Shown piece after piece: positions 1-11,823 of a stretch of 64,000 nt of DNA; position 1 is the first letter of the stretch; each line of letters opens with the position of its first letter. The translations under genes were made by a program, and so were the position numbers. Source of the stretch: Cucumis sativus (Eukaryota > Streptophyta > Magnoliopsida > Cucurbitales > Cucurbitaceae); NCBI RefSeq assembly GCF_000004075.3, contig NC_026661.2:20426307-20490306 (forward strand). Reading direction: 5' to 3'. The notes under the pieces were generated by a model, which made no database searches, had not been told where the DNA came from, and saw only the letters and a list, made by a program, of their open reading frames with translations.

Positions 1-1526
1 TCATAGGCTTCTTTTAGACGACCAGCTCTAGCAAGAAGATCAACCAGACAACCATAGTGTGCTATATTGGGTTCAATACCGTGTTGGGATGTCATCCTAA
101 GAAAATACTTACGACCTTTGTCTACCAGGCCAGTGTGAGTGCAAGCAGAAAGAACACCAATGTAAGTAATCTCATCTGGCAAAATTGAAGCTTTTAGCAT
201 GTTAGAAAACATGTCAAGAGCTTTCTCACCATGGCCATTGACTGCAAGGCCAACTATCATGGCTGTCCATGTAAACTTGTCTCTCTGGCTCATCTCTCTG
301 AATATACTTTCTGCTTTGTCAACATCTCCACACTTAAAGTACATGTCTATCAAAGCATTTCTAACAAATAGGTCATTCTTGATCTTGTTCCGGTCGATGT
401 AAGTTCTTATCCATTCTCCTAACTCTAGGGCCCCTAAATGTGCACAAGCAGTTAGAACGCTGACCATAGTGAACTCATCAGGCTTTACATTGGTTGCTTG
501 CATATTGCGGAACAGTTCCAATGCTTCTTTGAATCGGTTTGAACGGATATATCCATCGATCATGGCAGTCCATGAAACATAGTCTTTCTCTGGCATCTTG
601 TCGAAGTAGTTACGAGCAACATCAATTTCTCCCAAGTTGGTAAACCCAGATACAATTGTCGTCCAAGAAATGATATCTCTGTTATTCATACTCCTGAAAA
701 TCCCAAGGGCAGAATCCATTTCCCCACAGTCAGCATACATATCAATCATAGCATTTTCAAGAACCAAATTGCTCTCAACCTTGCAGTTCTTCACATAACT
801 ATGAACCTTCTTCCCAGTTCTTAAATCTTTCAATTTGGAGCAAGCCGACAGCACTAAAACAAGGGTCACCGTGGTGGGCAGCACTTGTTTATCCTCCATA
901 ACAAGAAAAAGTCTTCTTGATTCCTCAAACTTACCAACTTTATTGTAAGCAGAAATTATCATGTTCCAAGTAATCACATCAGCTTTGGGACAAACATCGA
1001 AAACCCCACGAGCCGTATCAAGTTGGCCACACAAAAGATACATTTGTACCAAAGCAGTGTGAACAAAGACATTATACTGAAGCCCATGCTTTAAAACATG
1101 GCCATGAAGCTGTCTTCCATATTCCAATGCAATGTCTCTTGTAAATCCTTTGAACAGGAACGGAAAGGTGTAACGATCAGGCTTAACACCTCTCCTCAAC
1201 ATCTCCAAATACAAAGAAACTCCAAGCTGAGGAAAATCCAACCGGGAGTAGCCCCTAATCATTGTGTTCCAGATGAACAAATTGGGTTCGGGAATTTCAT
1301 CAAACAGGCGACGTGCATATTGAAAGTCACCATATTCATGAGTACAACAAAAGGTCATGACTCTGTTTTGCAGAACTGGGTTAGCATTGAGACCTTTTTT
1401 AATTGCTTGACAATGGACTTGCTGAAGCTGGTCCATGGATTCGCAGGTCTCGAGAAGAGAGATTAGAGGGTGGGTGGGTGGAGAGAACGACTTTAAAGCT
1501 GAGGAAGTAGCGGCAATGGTGGTCAT
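1..1526 (-). CDS. PLS-class pentatricopeptide repeat protein, 5' part (runs off left edge)
   Basis: One uninterrupted frame runs from an ATG at 1526 down to base 1 with no stop, giving 508 codons of an intronless gene whose 3' end lies outside the window. The protein is a chain of roughly 35-residue PPR units with the plant PLS signatures: 'FIWNTMIRGYS', 'DVITWNMIISAYNK', 'DIISWTTIVSGFTN', 'DYVSWTAMIDGY' and 'DKFTWTAMIVGLA', alternating with 'ALVQMY', 'AMIDMYADCG' and 'ALIDMYFKCG'. The last visible part, 'IAHYGCLVDLLARAGRLKEA', is where the E-type C-terminus of this class normally begins. PPR proteins of this class bind single-stranded organelle RNA one repeat per base and usually direct C-to-U editing; the target here is unknown. 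The order of motifs closely matches my memory of Arabidopsis At3g15930. The start is the first Met before 'TTIAATSSALKSF', a plausible organelle-targeting leader. Confidence 0.93.
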   Translation of the reverse strand, partial: MTTIAATSSALKSFSPPTHPLISLLETCESMDQLQQVHCQAIKKGLNANPVLQNRVMTFCCTHEYGDFQYARRLFDEIPEPNLFIWNTMIRGYSRLDFPQLGVSLYLEMLRRGVKPDRYTFPFLFKGFTRDIALEYGRQLHGHVLKHGLQYNVFVHTALVQMYLLCGQLDTARGVFDVCPKADVITWNMIISAYNKVGKFEESRRLFLVMEDKQVLPTTVTLVLVLSACSKLKDLRTGKKVHSYVKNCKVESNLVLENAMIDMYADCGEMDSALGIFRSMNNRDIISWTTIVSGFTNLGEIDVARNYFDKMPEKDYVSWTAMIDGYIRSNRFKEALELFRNMQATNVKPDEFTMVSVLTACAHLGALELGEWIRTYIDRNKIKNDLFVRNALIDMYFKCGDVDKAESIFREMSQRDKFTWTAMIVGLAVNGHGEKALDMFSNMLKASILPDEITYIGVLSACTHTGLVDKGRKYFLRMTSQHGIEPNIAHYGCLVDLLARAGRLKEAY

Positions 1527-1686
1527 TTGCTTGGGTTTTTTTACATGACGATGATGCAACAGAGTCCTGAAACGCACCGGGACTGGCATGAATGTGTCGA
1601 AAACTTCCTCAATTCATTGACACCCAAAATAATTTTTCTTCCACATTACATCAAACACCTTAAGCCCAAAAAAAATCAAACCAACT

Positions 1687-1945
1687 ATGGAAGAAGAACT
1701 CACCCAACTCACCCTCCGCCCATTCCATCTCTCCAATGTAGATGCCTTCATGCTTTTGCTTTGGGCTGGGAACGATCGAGTCATGAAGTTTAGTAGATGC
1801 AATGTTTTTACGTCCAATAAACAGGCAATGTCGTCGGACGTCGGTCGGCCAATTTGTGTAGATGGGCACCCGGTTCGGTTCGTCTCGGTTTATTCGCGGT
1901 CGGTGAATTGCAACCGAGCCGTGGGGAATGGCTGTTCACAAAGCG
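1687..1945 (+). pseudogene. GNAT-family N-acetyltransferase remnant
   Basis: The reading frame from the ATG at 1687 opens with 'LTLRPFHLSNVDAFM', then 'WAGNDRVMKF' and 'RPICVDGHPVRFVSVY'. This is the start of the plant GNAT type with 'LRPFxxSDVDDFMxWAxDxxV' and 'RxICxDxRPIGFVSV'. Compared with the family it has an extra Leu before the Trp, about a dozen residues missing between 'TSNKQA' and 'RPICVD', and Arg for Gly in the 'GFVSV' strand. The frame is lost near 1920: the following bases read one step over resemble the 'GYAV' acetyl-CoA strand and then stop. The acetyl-CoA-binding half is absent, so an active enzyme is unlikely. It lies head to head with the PPR gene, 160 bases away. It is likely a dead tandem copy of an acetyltransferase gene, but a short expressed hypothetical protein cannot be excluded. 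Confidence 0.5.
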
Positions 1946-2013
1946 TGAGATCGAACCAACATTGTTTGATATGGTCCAATGAGCTTGGGCTTGAATTTGC
2001 CAAAAGAGTTTGA

Positions 2014-3285
2014 TTGAGTTTAATTGATTGATTGTTTCGCAAATATTGAATAAAATTCTGTTAACTTGTGATTTATTATGAGTTTAGGGCATTTTTTGAA
2101 ATTATTTTACTAAAATCACTTATCATTTGCAATAATAACTTTTACATCTAAAATAGGTTGATTAATAGATGTTTCAAAACAATCAATTTAAATATAATTT
2201 GATTGATGAAGATAATTATAATTTTGAATCATCATTCTTACATATTATTAGTATTGTTATTTTTTAATACAACCTTAATTTCTATTTATGCTTTCTAAAA
2301 CCAAACTGAGTCTTGAAAATAAAAAATAGAATACAAACATTGATTTTGTATTTAGAATTTGGCTAGGGATCATGTGCTTTTTTCATAAATATAAAAATTA
2401 TAATAAAAATTGGAAGGAAAAAAATAATACTTTTAAACGAAGATTTTAAAAAATAGAAGAATTGAAAAAGGATTTACAGACAAAATTTTAATCCAAGTCT
2501 GAAATAGATAACAACAAAATTTATTTATTTATTTATTTTTGCTATATGATCAAAATTTTCATATTTTCTTCTATTTAGGTAAATTTGTCTTTAATTTTAG
2601 TTGTATGTTTTTAAATTTTCTATTTGTTTTTTCTTTCTAAATTAAATAATATAAACTTTCACATTCCTTGGGTGGCACTCGAATCTTTGGTTAAATTTTA
2701 AAAACAACAATAAATTTTTGTAAACCTAATAGATAACAAAACAAACCAATCTAAATGAGAGTAATGTTCACAATTTTAATTTTCACAAAACCAATGGAAG
2801 ACTTAAAAATAAAATAAATAAAGATTCAAGAGTAAAAAAATATAATAAGCGTGAAATTTCACTAAACAAAATAGGATTCAACCCTAAATAATTCACTATC
2901 AATCAACTGGTGGAAGGGTTAGAATATCCAAAAATAAAGATCGGATGAGAAAATCAAAGAATAGTCATAGTTGTAGCTGTGGTGGAATAGTATTAGAGAT
3001 TAATTTAGCACAGAGATAAAGTAATTGGACAAATTAGAAAGGAATTATAGAAGTTATATTAATTTAGGCACCTAAGATTTCCTTGAAATGGACGCCCTAT
3101 AATATATTTTTCATCCAAATATCCTCTAATTTCCTAGGCATACCACAGGAAGAAATATTCATCGAGGAATCCTTTCATGTATGGGTGATGAACCATTAAT
3201 ATAGATACATACAAATCAACTACATTTATGCACATTAAAATTACCAAGAATCTTGAGATGGCAACGCAAATTCTCCCGTAAAGTT
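2014..3285. other. AT-rich intergenic spacer
   Basis: No coding potential was seen on either strand. The stretch is rich in A and T runs, including a TTTA-type simple repeat near 2521-2536. The right end should hold the 3' untranslated region of the hydrolase gene. Confidence 0.6.
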
Positions 3286-6200
3286 TCAGAAAAACGACCG
3301 CAAAGCCTCAATGACCTTCTCGGGCCTGTTTATGATAACCAAAGACTTAAAATAATTTAAAGAACCCCACTGGAGTATAGTTCAAACATCTAAACCTCAA
3401 TCAACCGGACTCGAATGACCTATCTCATATATTGTGGAACTAAAAAGACAAAGCGGTATAGATAAAATTTTACCAGTCCTCTTGGGGCATATGGCCAGCT
3501 CCTTCAATTAACTTGAGTTGGATTGTTGTTGAGTTCTGTTTTTGAAACTCTTCGGCAATGGACTGAGGTAGATACTTGTCTGAAAGGCCCCAAAGAACAA
3601 GACTTGGTTTGTCCCATCTGTGAGCAACAGTAATTTTTTGTTATTTATTAATGATGAGCTTTTTTCATGTGGGCTTAATTTCTTGTCTTGATATTAAAGC
3701 AGAAAAACTGACCTTCCAGATGCAAAGCCAGCAGTTATCCGACTTAAGATATCATTGAAATTAGCTTTTCTTGCTGCTTCAAGTAAAGCTGAAAAGAAGG
3801 GGAAATTAGAAAAGTATAGAGTTGTCCGTTTTCAGGATTTGGGATTGATTACTAGATTCATTTCTCATGGCCCAGGGAATTGATCTTCTGCATGAGAGAT
3901 TAATTTTAACTGGATGTATTGGATAAAAGAGCATATTGCCATGGATAAGTTAATTCAAAAATTTTATTTGATAAAGGGTAATTTAGAATTATTGTATTAA
4001 TCCAGTTTAAATGATAAAGTTTGCTAGCTCAACTTGCATCAAACATGTAATATTAAATGCAAGGCTGGTTTGATCCCTAGATCCCACGCATGGTCTGAAA
4101 ACAAAATTCTTTCTAATTGATAAAATTTGCTACTTACCAAAACCAGGTCCTCCACTAGACAAGTATGGAAGTCTATAAACATCGGCCTTTTCCAGCTTTA
4201 ATACGTATCTACAAGCAGAGAAAATAGTCTGTCAGCGTCTGCGTAATGTGGTTAATATTCTAAAATCAAGACATACTATTAGATGAATTGCGTACATACA
4301 GGAAAGTAAATGTACACATCAATCGTTCATCTAAAAAGGAAAACTACATCAACTTGCCCAGATAAGATATCTATCTCATAGTCCAAGAATTTAAAAGAGA
4401 AGAAACCAAAAATATGACCTAAATATCTTCCAAAAAATACAAAGCCAAAACGTTGAGGATTTACTCCTTGCACAATGATCGTGGCTCACCCCACTAGTTG
4501 TTGGCAGTTTTTGGCTCACCCCACCAATGTTGGGAGTCTTTGTTCACTCCAAGAGACAACTTAAGCGGTTATTAAGTTTTTAATTTGGGGACTTGAAATT
4601 AAAACCTTTGGGACGGTATCTTCAACATCCCAAGCCCTTGGTAAATAACAAATATCTTATAGTATCACTAGTTCCAACACAACAAACTGTAAAATGTAAA
4701 TCAGTTATTTATGTGTTCAGAAGAGACTCTTGCATCAAACTTACTGTGTCAAAAAAGATAATACATGTATTAGTTGTCGCTAAATCTATTACGCTCTTGG
4801 ATGAATTCCTTGTCATAGTCATAACTCTTAGTTTCAGTCTAATCTGTATATTGATCTTTTCTGTGGATTAATGAAGATTCTAATGCTTTGTAGTTTTGAA
4901 TTACATCACAGGGAAGATAGGAAGGATTAATCGAAGAACAATCCAGTGTCAAGATGCTCTTAGATACATACGCGCTACCTGCTTCAATAAAACGTTCAGC
5001 CATAACTGCATTCTGGCATGTAAATTCACCAAACAGGGGGATCCTACTCACAGAGCAAACAAACTGAAACATATCATTAACAAGAACTTGAAAAGAATTA
5101 AAGAAAAGGAAAGGTATTTCCAAGATCAAAAGTGAACTGTTAGATTGATTCTTAATAAAAATTAAGAAAATTACTCAATTTATAACAAATTGACCGATGC
5201 TTTGCTAGAAAATAAGAACTAAAAGAGAAGCACAAAATTAATATGGTTCAGTTAGTTATTTCATCGTATGCCTAAATGAAGATTCTGAAACTCGTGGTGA
5301 AGATTTAAGAAATGGGTTTAACATGAACATTTGCATATTATATTTTCAATGCATTAGTTAGAATCATCGTACTGAACCTTAGCTGTTGAAACAACCCAGG
5401 AACAGGAGAAGAAACCGTTAATGGAGTGTTTAGAATGGAAATCTTTGATATCCTGCTCTGATTTTTCAAGGCCCATGTTAATCCATATGATCCCACCAGA
5501 AAACCCTTCAAGAAAGATTGTGTTAAGATTATTAATACAGTAGGACATGAATAGATGTGCATTGTTGAGCAATCAATCTTCATGACACAAGCATGTCAGC
5601 CTGGCCATGTGTCTAATTTTATATGAAAAACTTTTTTCTAGAAATTTCAAATCAAACCTGAATCACTAGATTAAAGGGTGTGTTGATACCGAGCATATCA
5701 AGTAGTTTGTCGAGTGCCTCGTGGTACTCTTTCTCTGTGTCAATGCAAATTTCACATATACCACAAAAGAATATATCCAAGCAGCTAGTTACTATAAAAT
5801 AAGTGATTAAAAATTCCAAAAACCTGTATAATTAAAGCCATATCCTGGTTGCGGTTTGTCACTGAAACCGAATCCTATCCAATCAGGAGCAAAGCAGTGG
5901 AATCCAAAAGCAGACAACTAGCCAATACAACAAACGAAGTGAATTTAAAAAGGTTTAAGTTTCAGATAAAAGAAATGCTAAGATTAAATATTAAATTATC
6001 ATGAGATCAAGATTGAAATTTAAGGGCACGTGGATGGTCTAACTATCCAAACTCAGTCCTGCCAAGATTTCAGTTGCAAGAAAAATGAGGTTGAAGAACA
6101 CTACAAGTCTTTCTATCACGACCCTTCAATTGACAAGTGTATGAGTTCCATGGTTTTGAGATTTTGGAAACTTGATAACAAGAAAGTTCAATGCAGTTTT

Positions 6201-7677
6201 AAACATTATTTTAGCAAGACCTCGGACATAACAACTCGATAGCTATAAGATTGTGTTGGAGCGCCATGAAGGAAGACTATAGTTCCCCGTCGGCTTTTGG
6301 CAGACCCTACAATATCAAAAAATTCTCAATGCTCAACACTGAACCGAATAACTTGGAAGTAACTGAAATGACGTACCAGTTTCTCTAACAAACCATCTGA
6401 ATTTCCCAGCTTTTACGTAAGAGCCATATTCCTTTCCCTTGTCCTCTATTCTCTATTGAAAGATAAATATGTTAGATGCATTAAAATGTACAATGTAATC
6501 TAATTTCAGCTGCAATAAAAATCCATGAAGACTACACAACACTGCGGAAAGACGGAGAAATAAACAAATTCCAGACATAAGACGATAATGGATTCATTTT
6601 TATAGCCCAGCTAGTTCCATTAAACTCCGTAAAGCAATCGATGGACTAAAATATAAGGTTAAATTGTAGGTTTGTGTCCATTTATTCCCTACTTTCAAAA
6701 TATTTCATAGGTCCTTGAACTATCAACTTTGTGTCCGATAAGATCTAGGTGTTTCATAAGTCCCTAAACTTTCAATTCTGTGTTTAAGGGATCTAATACA
6801 TCCGAATTTTTTAAGAAGTAACTGATCGGCTAGATACAAATCCAAATTCTATGTCGGATGGAATTCTATGGTTGCAATTTTGTATGTGATTGATGAATTT
6901 AAAAAGTTCATAAATAGGTCAAAATTGAAAATTAAGAATCTATTAAATATTTTTAAAGTTAGAACTACTTAACACACCACCCAGAGTCAAAGTTAAGATA
7001 CATTTACAAACTTTGAGAACCAAGCAAAAGGCAACTAAATTTCAAAACCTTCCAAGCTCCAATACAATGTAACGACAGCAACTGAAAATTGGAGCTCAAA
7101 TCTCTCATATAATATGCTACTCATTTTCAATTGATAATCCACTTGAACACAAGAAATAAAGATAATTAGGTCACACACGAGTTAATTATCACAATTGACA
7201 ACCACGACCAGATCGGTTCCATGCTAGCTTGAATCAGTAATTTTCCAATAAACTCACCGCTCAATTGACCAATTGATTGTCAGAACGGGAATTCAATTTT
7301 CCGATGCGTTCAACCCGATCACTGATTTAAACTACGTTTTGCTGCCATAGAAAATGAATTGTACTTACATAGAGCATCTGGCCGACATTGCCATCCTCAG
7401 CCGGGCTCTCGGGAAGTTGAATCGCACTTCGGCTTGACGGATTGTCAGTGACGAACCCAAACGGGTTGAACCCGGTTGAATCAGCATCGCCATCGTTCGC
7501 TTCGTCTTTTCCCTTGGCACTGGCTATGATTCTTCCGGGGGAAGATGGCGGTCTGATTCTTGTGGTGGCGGCAGTGAAGTAACAGTATGATCTGGTGGAG
7601 GCGGAAAGGGAAGAGAGTGGATAAGGTGACGAGCAGCTGAGGGGCTGAGAGAGCACGGCCCTGGCCATTGCCTCCAT
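3286..7677 (-). CDS. Chloroplast-targeted alpha/beta-hydrolase-fold protein (At1g52510-like)
   Basis: Eleven exons on the minus strand: 7677-7369, 6452-6377, 6306-6221, 5917-5824, 5734-5658, 5505-5378, 5043-4972, 4208-4138, 3788-3713, 3617-3474 and 3325-3286. All phases join and give 390 residues. The first ~60 residues are Ser/Thr/Arg-rich with few acids, a typical plastid transit peptide. The fold follows: oxyanion-hole 'FLHGAPTQSYSYR' (HG at 142-143), 'CFAPDWIGFGFSDKP', the strand-turn-helix region 'VIQGFLVGSYGLTWA' (212-226), an acid-loop candidate Asp343 in 'GLSDKYLP', and His372 in 'EGAGHMPQEDW'. The usual nucleophile elbow GxSxG (or QDWGG of haloalkane dehalogenases) is replaced by 'QGFLVG', so the nucleophile is not obvious. 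Family resemblance is to haloalkane dehalogenase-like plastid hydrolases; the substrate is unknown. The weakest junction is the exon 3 donor at 6220, with a poor GTCTTG. The exon 7 donor GTATGT at 4971 was chosen because it alone keeps 'GSAYVLKLEKADVY' in frame. Confidence 0.9.
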
Positions 7678-8970
7678 GACAGGTTTTGAGGCTGAGAACC
7701 AACGGTTTTAACGGACCTTTCCTTTTAATACTTTTTTATATATTTAATATCTGCAAAATATATATTTGTTAAATTATAAATTTGATGCATTACTATTAGC
7801 ATCCAAAAATTCAATCCATATACCTTGACAAGGCAATAACTAATATCTATTTAACTATATTTAATTTGACAGTTTTATTCTTAAATTCAGATAAATAAAA
7901 TATAATTCATATAATTTTAAAATTACAATGATTAAAGCATAAGGATAAACATGTGTATAACCTTCATTATTGATAAAATAATTTGAAAGTTGTGTTCAGA
8001 TGTGAATTATAAATATTACTCAAATAGATTCTAAAAATATAGTTATTATGAAGCAACGACCTAGTAAAAATTAACAAATCAAAATAAAAACAAGTAACCT
8101 GCACGATTGAATGCTTACTTAACTAATCCTTATATGCCAAGCACATTCATTTATTGTGTCAACAATCACATTTAAAAAAAATTATATTTGAAACTTTTTA
8201 TTCATAAGTGAACAGACAAGATACACCCACGTTTGCAGTTATATCATCGTCTTTCTTGCATTTAGGGATAAAACTCCATAAAAGAGCTGATTGCATACTT
8301 CATTCTTTGTGTTTCTTTACACATCACATTTCCCACCACTTGTGCTTGTGACAGTGAATGTCAACGAAAAATTCAATCTACCTCGATTGATTTTAATAAA
8401 ATATGAGTTTAGTATTGGCTATAAAGTATGTGTTCAAATTTGTATTGTACTAAAAAAAACATACCTATTTAATTGAGGTACGAGGTCATGCATTTCATTG
8501 TTATAAGGAGACTTTGGCTTTATTATAGATTAAAATTATCATTTTAATGGATAGGTATAACATTAATTACTTCTTCAAACTCAACGTTGATGCATTGTGA
8601 AAAGACAATCATTTCTCCTCTTAAAATGGTGTAATAATCAGAGACTTAGTGGTATCATTATATGTAGTTGCGGTTGCTTGATCAATTGACTTAGTTTATA
8701 TGCAAGATATACGTAGCAAAAAAAGTATGTATATATATATATATGAAATTGACGATGGGGAAGATAAATTTAATATCACATCATTTGATAATATTTGTAA
8801 TTTGCCCGTAAATAAATAAGGTTTGCACTTACATCTTGACGGTTCAGATTCTAAGAAACAACAACGGGCGTTAGATCAACCGAGCTCAACGGAATAACAG
8901 GAGAAAATGGGCGTAGCACATTAAAACCTTGAAATAACGGAATAAGGGGAAAGTTTCGAAGCTTCCACAG
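7678..8970. other. Divergent intergenic region between the hydrolase and FRS6-like genes
   Basis: AT-rich DNA with no convincing gene. It must carry the promoters of two divergently transcribed genes. A TA dinucleotide run lies at about 8728-8743. The transcription start of the FRS6-like gene is probably near the right end, where base composition rises. Confidence 0.5.
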
Positions 8971-9180
8971 CGGTGGTTGAACTCGCCAAAGTTGGAAATC
9001 CACTGTACAGAGAAGAAAGTAAAAATAAATTTGAGCAATTCGGATCCTTACCGGACCCGACCCGCCGTAGTTCTCAGGTCGACGGCGTTCATCCTTCTCG
9101 GATCACAGCTTCAGAATCGTCCAGCATCTATCGGCAATTGGCAACTACGCCCGAGATCTCACCTTCTTCATCAATGTTCT

Positions 9181-9817
9181 GTAATTCCCCTCAATTCCCT
9201 CTCTTTTCTCTACTTTAACTCTTCTCCAGGGTTTATTTTTCTGTTGTCATTTTCTATCCGGGAATTACTTTGAACTCCCTTTCGCATATAATTGCGTTCC
9301 GGGAAGGGGAAAGTTGACGAACGAGATGAATGGGGTTTGTTTCCGAGTTTATAATTTGGGTAATTCGAGGATTTGAGGTTTTGTGTTTTTGTTTGTTCTC
9401 TTAGATGAAGGATAAGATTCAAGGTTGTTTTTGAGTTATGATTTCTGGAATCTTTAGTGGTGGTATTCGTTTAAAGTTATGTGTTTGGGTTTAGGAATTT
9501 TAGACACGGTGGGCAGGGAGGAAACCCCTAAATCTTATGTTTTGGGAACTTGAGATACACAGAAACCGATTTCTTGCCTGGGGATTTCTTGTAGATTCTT
9601 GTATTGTTTGAATCATTTTGTCTAAAATGTCTTTCTAATTTGTAGAAATGAGTTTCTCTTGTTTTCTTTATGGCATTGAAATTGAAACCAGGTAGTTTGT
9701 GAGATGGTGAAGACCCAGAAATTGTGGAGGGTTGATAATCTATTGCCTTAATGAATTGATTTTGTGAATAGAGTTAATTGTTCATTGCTGATTAGAAAGC
9801 GGTTATTTAATGTGTAG
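9181..9817 (+). other. Probable 5'-UTR intron of the FRS6-like gene
   Basis: A GTAATT donor at 9181 follows an exon-like, GC-richer leader (about 8970-9180), and a pyrimidine/T-containing tract ends at TGTGTAG just before 9818, 14 bases ahead of the start codon. FRS genes often carry leader introns. This is inferred from splice signals only; transcript data would decide it. Confidence 0.4.
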
Positions 9818-9831
9818 GGGTTGAATGAATT

Positions 9832-11823
9832 ATGGAACCCTCTCTTACCAGTGAGCAATCATCTCATGTGGAACACAGTGACAATCGTAAAGAGGTAGAT
9901 GAAGATGCTCCAATTTCAGAGTTAGGTGGTCATCATGGAAGGAAGGAATTTGTTGTACCCGCTGTTGGAATGGAATTTGAGTCTTACGAGGATGCTTACA
10001 ATTACTATAATTGTTATGCTAAGGAAGTTGGTTTTCGTGTTAGAGTGAAGAATTCGTGGTTTAAGAGGAATAGTAGGGAAAAGTATGGTGCGGTACTCTG
10101 TTGCAGCAGCCAAGGTTTCAAAAGAATTAAAGATGTCAACCGATTAAGAAAGGATACGAGAACTGGTTGTCCTGCAATGATAAGGATGAGGCTAATGGAT
10201 TCACAAAGATGGAGGGTTCTTGAAGTTTCAACAGAGCATAACCATTTATTAGGTTCTAAGATTTACAAATCGATGAAGAAGATGAATGGTGGTGCTAAAA
10301 GGAAAATGCAATTGAGCTCTGATGCAGATGATCGAACTATCAAATTGTATCGAGCACTTGTGATTGATGCTGGTGGCAGTGGGACCTCAGATTCTAGTGT
10401 GAAAAAAATTCGGATTTTTCCTGACCATCCAGATCATTTGAACCTTAAAAAAGGTGATTCGCAAGCCATTTATAACTACCTATGTCGCATGCAGTTGACT
10501 AATCCGAACTTCTATTACTTGACGGATCTCAATGATGAAGGGCGCCTACGTAATATGATTTGGGTTGACGCACGATCAAGAGCTGCATGTGCTTTTTTTG
10601 GCGATGTTGTCTGCTTTGACAATTCATATTTGTCCAATAAATTTGAGATTCCTCTTGTGGCATTTGTTGGAATAAATCACCATGGTCAGTCAGTGCTGCT
10701 TGGTTGTGGCCTCTTGGCTGGTGAGACAACAGAATCTTATACTTGGTTATTTAGAGCTTGGCTGTCGTGTATGTTGGGCCGCTCTCCTCAAACAATTATT
10801 ACAGATAGGTGCCAGCATTTGCAAACTGCAATTGCAGAGGTATTCCCAAAGTCTCAACATCGCTTCGGTCTGTCTTTTATCATGAAGAAAGTGCCTGAGA
10901 AGCTGGGAGGACTGCGGAATTATGATGCCATCAGAAAGGCTTTTAATAAAGCAGTCTATGAAACTCTGAAAGTGATTGAATTTGACTCTGCTTGGAGATT
11001 CATGATCCAACGATTTGGAATTGGCGATCATGAATGGCTTAGATCTGTATTTGAAGACCGAGGTCGGTGGGCTCCTGTTTATTTGAAAGACACATTTTTT
11101 GCTGGAATGTCTTCCATGCGCCGAGGGGAGAAGCTAAATCCCTTCTTTGATAAGTATGTCCACAAACAAACCCCATTGAAGGAATTTCTTGACAAGTACG
11201 AACTGGCTTTACAAAAGAAGTACAAGGAAGAGACCTCTGCCGATATGGAATCAAGAAACTCTTCCCCCACTTTAAAAACGAGATGTTCTTTTGAGTTGCA
11301 GCTCTCCAAAGTGTTTACAAGAGAAATATTCACAAAATTCCAGTTTGAAGTTGAAGAAATGTATTCATGCTTCAGCACAACACAGTTACAAGTTGATGGT
11401 CCGTTGGTCATATTCTTGGTGAAGGAACGTGTAGTGAGTGATGGTAATAGAAGGGAGATTCGAGAATACGAGGTTCTTTATAACAGAACAGCAGGCGAGG
11501 TTCGTTGTATATGCAGTTGCTTCAACTTCTATGGATATCTATGTCGCCATGCATTGTGTGTACTTAATTTCAACGGGGTCGAGGAGATTCCTTCTAGGTA
11601 CATCTTATCACGATGGAAAAAGGATTACAAGAGATTGTATGTTTCAGATCATGAAACCAATCTTTCTGATGACACTGAGCGTGTGCAATGGTTCAATCAG
11701 CTGTACAAAAGTGCCTTACAAGTTGTAGAAGAGGGTGCGATTTCTCTTGATCATTACAAAGCTGCATTGCAAGCTTTTGAGGAATCATTAAGTAAGGTTC
11801 ATGAAAACAGAAAAGAAGCATGA
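9832..11823 (+). CDS. FRS6: FAR1-RELATED SEQUENCE 6-like protein
   Basis: A single coding exon encodes 663 residues. After an acidic leader, the FAR1 DNA-binding domain (about 45-140) has 'VGMEFESYEDAYNYYNCYA', 'GFRVRVKNSWFKRNSREKYG', 'CCSSQGF', 'RTGCPAMIRM' and a terminal 'HNH', the WRKY/GCM-type zinc-finger arrangement. A MULE-transposase-like core (about 255-350) follows: 'VCFDNSYLSNKFEIPLVAFV', 'GLLAGETTESYTW', 'IITDRCQHLQTAI'. Near 555-580 is the SWIM zinc finger 'VRCICSCFNFYGYLCRHAL' (CxC...CxH). FRS proteins are transcription factors domesticated from Mutator-type transposases; FHY3 and FAR1 act in phytochrome A signalling. The sequence matches my memory of Arabidopsis FRS6 (At1g52520) throughout. 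There are no terminal inverted repeats or accessory transposon parts around it, so it is a host gene. The start is the ATG at 9832, just after a likely leader intron. Confidence 0.93.
   Translation: MEPSLTSEQSSHVEHSDNRKEVDEDAPISELGGHHGRKEFVVPAVGMEFESYEDAYNYYNCYAKEVGFRVRVKNSWFKRNSREKYGAVLCCSSQGFKRIKDVNRLRKDTRTGCPAMIRMRLMDSQRWRVLEVSTEHNHLLGSKIYKSMKKMNGGAKRKMQLSSDADDRTIKLYRALVIDAGGSGTSDSSVKKIRIFPDHPDHLNLKKGDSQAIYNYLCRMQLTNPNFYYLTDLNDEGRLRNMIWVDARSRAACAFFGDVVCFDNSYLSNKFEIPLVAFVGINHHGQSVLLGCGLLAGETTESYTWLFRAWLSCMLGRSPQTIITDRCQHLQTAIAEVFPKSQHRFGLSFIMKKVPEKLGGLRNYDAIRKAFNKAVYETLKVIEFDSAWRFMIQRFGIGDHEWLRSVFEDRGRWAPVYLKDTFFAGMSSMRRGEKLNPFFDKYVHKQTPLKEFLDKYELALQKKYKEETSADMESRNSSPTLKTRCSFELQLSKVFTREIFTKFQFEVEEMYSCFSTTQLQVDGPLVIFLVKERVVSDGNRREIREYEVLYNRTAGEVRCICSCFNFYGYLCRHALCVLNFNGVEEIPSRYILSRWKKDYKRLYVSDHETNLSDDTERVQWFNQLYKSALQVVEEGAISLDHYKAALQAFEESLSKVHENRKEA

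Noticed and set aside
1098-1466. A 122-residue plus-strand open frame
   Set aside because: It lies antisense within the intact PPR coding region and has no recognisable similarity.
4593-4871. Coding exon in the long intron of the hydrolase gene
   Set aside because: It is on the opposite strand to the gene, has no family similarity and its codon content is typical of AT-rich intron DNA.
9832-11823. An active Mutator-type DNA transposon
   Set aside because: The MULE-like core is flanked by the FAR1 DNA-binding and SWIM fingers in the standard FRS layout, with no terminal inverted repeats around it. It is a domesticated host gene.
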